The notes below the pieces were generated by a model that worked only from the letters and a program-made list of their open reading frames with translations, did no database searches and was not told where the DNA came from. A DNA stretch of 64,000 nucleotides from Siderastrea radians. Lineage: Eukaryota; Cnidaria; Anthozoa; Scleractinia; Rhizangiidae. Positions 61,959 to 64,000 of the stretch are shown here, piece after piece (position 1 is the first letter of the stretch; every line of letters starts with the position of its first letter). Both the position numbers and the translations under genes were made by a program. Location: contig OZ024887.1 of assembly GCA_964017195.1 (NCBI GenBank), forward strand, positions 2,670,881-2,734,880. Reading direction: 5' to 3'.

Positions 61959-62183
61959 CTAATACATGAACCTTTTTAGTTGTGTCGCTTTCGGTTTATC
62001 CTTGAAGCTTCCCTCAGAAACTATTTTGCTTAATTCTTCCGCGCGCGAATTTCTTGGAGCAGGCTCATCACTGCCTACTACTGGGTCGAAAATAGAATCC
62101 AAACTAAAATTGGGTTGTAGTATATCTTGCGAAAAACTATTTTGGGTTAGGAAAAGCTCTTCTTCGCTGTCCGTGATGTCCAT
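61959..62183 (-). CDS. Possible N-terminal exon of an element-derived protein
   Basis: A 74-codon frame beginning MDITDSEEELFLTQNSFSQD and containing RAEELSKIVSEGSFKDKPKA. The acidic start with FLTQ and the later L..I......PK.T pattern resembles first exons of tyrosine-recombinase (Crypton-type) or ZMYM/QRICH-like genes in cnidarians, by memory only. No downstream exon was found. Weak support. Confidence 0.25.
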   Translation of the reverse strand: MDITDSEEELFLTQNSFSQDILQPNFSLDSIFDPVVGSDEPAPRNSRAEELSKIVSEGSFKDKPKATQLKRFMY

Positions 62184-62681
62184 AATGACAAAGCATAACC
62201 AAATGAATGAGTTGTTTGAAAGCCGTTCGTTCCGCCCTGGTGTACCGAAAAAAACTCGTAAACACGATCAAAAGAAAAGACCAATAAGGGAAGGTACGTT
62301 TTTTCTTGGGGGGGAGGGCTAGGGCCTCAGAGGGGAGGGTCATCAGTGAAAGTGAGCACCAAAAGGGAAGGGCCATACCTCATGTGAGCTATTCAAGGGA
62401 GGGTCACACATCTTTTCCAGAATTTTTTAATGAGAATTTTTGTGATGTTGCTTTCCATTTTTCTTACAGCTTAAGTTTTTCTTTTCACCTACTTTGATTT
62501 AATTTGGTGTTTTATTATAGGTACTAGGTTACATTTTTACATGTATATTATGCCATGGCACATAGTTTTTCTCGGAGGACTCGTGTCCTTTTCTGTCCGT
62601 ATCGAGAAGTACTTGACTCAGGTATCGTTTCTTCAGCTTCTTGCTGTTGGCTATCTGCTGCCTGATCTCCTGAGCCGTTTA

Positions 62682-63721
62682 GGGACGGACCATTAGAAAA
62701 GTGATGGGGGGGGGGGGATTTTTTGCCTGCCAGAATTTTTTTTTGGCCCATTTCCTGTGCAAGAATTTTTTTTTTTGGCTACAGCCCTATGGATGAATTT
62801 TTTTTTTGAGAAAATATTTTCCTTATGCACAATTTGCTATTGAATTAGTTAAAAACAATGCAACTTTGTTTTACTAATTACATAGCTTGTACTGTTACGT
62901 TACTTTACATTTTTAAGTTTATTTTATTACAAAACACTTTTTAATAATGCTCGCTTTAAAATGCAGGGTTGTGCTGTGATAAAAATTGTAGGGATCCCAA
63001 AAGCCCTGTCAGGGGTCGAGAGTAACTATTTTGCTAACTAGCCAAGTGGCTAGTGACAGCTGCTTTGATTCACTAACCGAAAGCATCCATTGTATCATGT
63101 TGTGGTTCAATTTTATCCTTGTTTTTATTTTTTCCCTTTGGTTTAAAGTCATTATCAGACATCACCATACCCAGGAACAAAGGACACTAAAAATTAAACC
63201 AGGGATAAAACTGAACAACAACAGGGTACATACATGTATCAGAATTCATTAACTGAAGGTAATAAGATAGTAGTGGGAATGATCCCACTGGATTTGCTCT
63301 TCACTCATTTACTATCGGTTATTTTGAACTCCCGCTATTTCAAACTTTTTCGTTTCCCCTGACGGTTCCAAATAACGGGGTTCAACTGTATGACTATGAC
63401 TATAAAAACAACAAAAAATTTGTTCCAGGCGAAGGTATCCCACTCCCGACAAAAGAAATATTAATTACGAAAACAATATCTCATAGCATCCTGGCAGAGC
63501 CCCAAAAAATTTCCAATTTTTTAAACACTGGAGACACTACTTGAGCACTTTGGCAGAACGAATTATGGTTTCATATCAAAATGAGGTCCATCTTGTGCAT
63601 GAATTTTTTTTCCAGTCGACATTTTCCCTTGCATGAATTTTTTTTTCGGACATTTTCCCTTGCATGAATTTTTTTTGGTTTTTTCCCCACCCCACCCATC
63701 ACTTTTCTAATGGTCCGTCCC
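62682..63721. mobile_element. PIF/Harbinger-like MITE with TTA target duplication
   Basis: 1040 bp. The first 27 bases, starting GGGACGGACCATTAG, are exactly inverted at the right end (…CTAATGGTCCGTCCC). TTA flanks both sides (62679-62681, 63722-63724). The homologous uninterrupted site in the first copy (GTCGTTTAGTTCTG near 3961) has a single TTA, proving insertion with a 3-bp duplication. The interior is rich in T runs and ends with several ATGAATTTTTTTT repeats. No transposase. Confidence 0.9.
63316..63388. mobile_element. Tigger-like end nested inside the PIF-like MITE
   Basis: On the minus strand CAGTTGAACCCCGTTATTTG next to TA matches the Tigger/pogo terminal pattern. GTTATTTTGAACTCCCGCTA lies internally. 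Only one end is recognisable. Confidence 0.5.
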
Positions 63722-64000
63722 TTAGTTCTGAAGAGTTACTAGTAGATCCAACAATGCGCTCTACCCTGTCGGAAATGTCGGAAATATTTGTTTTTGAGAG
63801 GTAGATTTCGCATGCTAAACAACTAAACCTTTCTGTTAAAGTAACCAACAGCAATGCCGGCTAGTCGGAGAAAGAAGCGCGTGTATTTTCCCTTAGATAT
63901 TTTATGTTCAAAACTTTATAATACTCAAATACTTCCATATTCAAACTTCAGCTATAAAACGTAAATATCCCACAATGACTGTTCGCATTTTCCTTGTTTC

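Larger units (their letters stand above)
62288..64000. mobile_element. Inverted-repeat DNA element, copy 2 (runs off window)
   Basis: It starts GGGAAGGTACGT and follows the element at 3588-4488 closely, including GGGTCATCAGTGAAAG and the QAADSQQQEAEE frame. At 62682 it is split by a 1040-bp PIF-like insertion and resumes at 63722, matching 3966 onward to the window end. Its right end is not in the window. Confidence 0.8.

Overview
The window is animal nuclear DNA, most likely from an anthozoan cnidarian (probably a stony coral). The basis is a GT-AG multi-exon gene with short exons, an intron-bearing tRNA-Ile(UAU), AT-rich introns full of SINEs and small inverted-repeat elements, an L1/Tx1-type LINE, and the sequence of an intronless class A receptor. 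The species call is inference; no database was consulted.

Layout. (1) 1-12505 holds two copies of one segment at an offset of about 9000 bases (1-5195 and 9001-12505). Each ends with an intron-containing tRNA-Ile(UAU) gene on the minus strand. Copy A carries an extra 1.7 kb block with an inverted-repeat transposon. Between the copies lies a minisatellite built on a GGAAC/GTTCC palindrome. No protein gene is supported here. (2) 14555-46619 is one plus-strand gene, which I reconstruct as a complete ZFC3H1 orthologue: 27 coding exons whose phases all agree, 6648 nt, 2215 residues. ZFC3H1 is the zinc-finger scaffold of the nuclear poly(A)-tail exosome targeting pathway. Its introns contain a tRNA-derived SINE, a PIF/Harbinger-like MITE, a TTAA-flanked element, a 72-bp foldback element, other SINEs, and a nearly full-length antisense LINE with an intact 1247-residue ORF2 between 12-bp target-site duplications. 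(3) 46620-53708 is gene-poor and includes an AGTC-type satellite and a palindrome with repeated CCAAT-type motifs. (4) 53709-54827 is a single-exon rhodopsin-class, neuropeptide-receptor-like GPCR. (5) 54828-64000 is repeat-rich: MITEs, a 168-bp foldback element with 9-bp target duplications, a 156-bp tandem satellite, heptamer clusters, a hairpin array, and a nested set of transposons. One PIF-like element in that set can be mapped exactly, because its empty site is present at about 3.97 kb.

Only two host protein genes and two tRNA genes are well supported. Most other open frames are chance or repeat-derived. I found no clear sign of a wholly new multi-gene system. The most interesting material is the mobile-element structure (filled and empty sites, target duplications), the duplicated tRNA block, and the conserved motifs and promoter layout of ZFC3H1.
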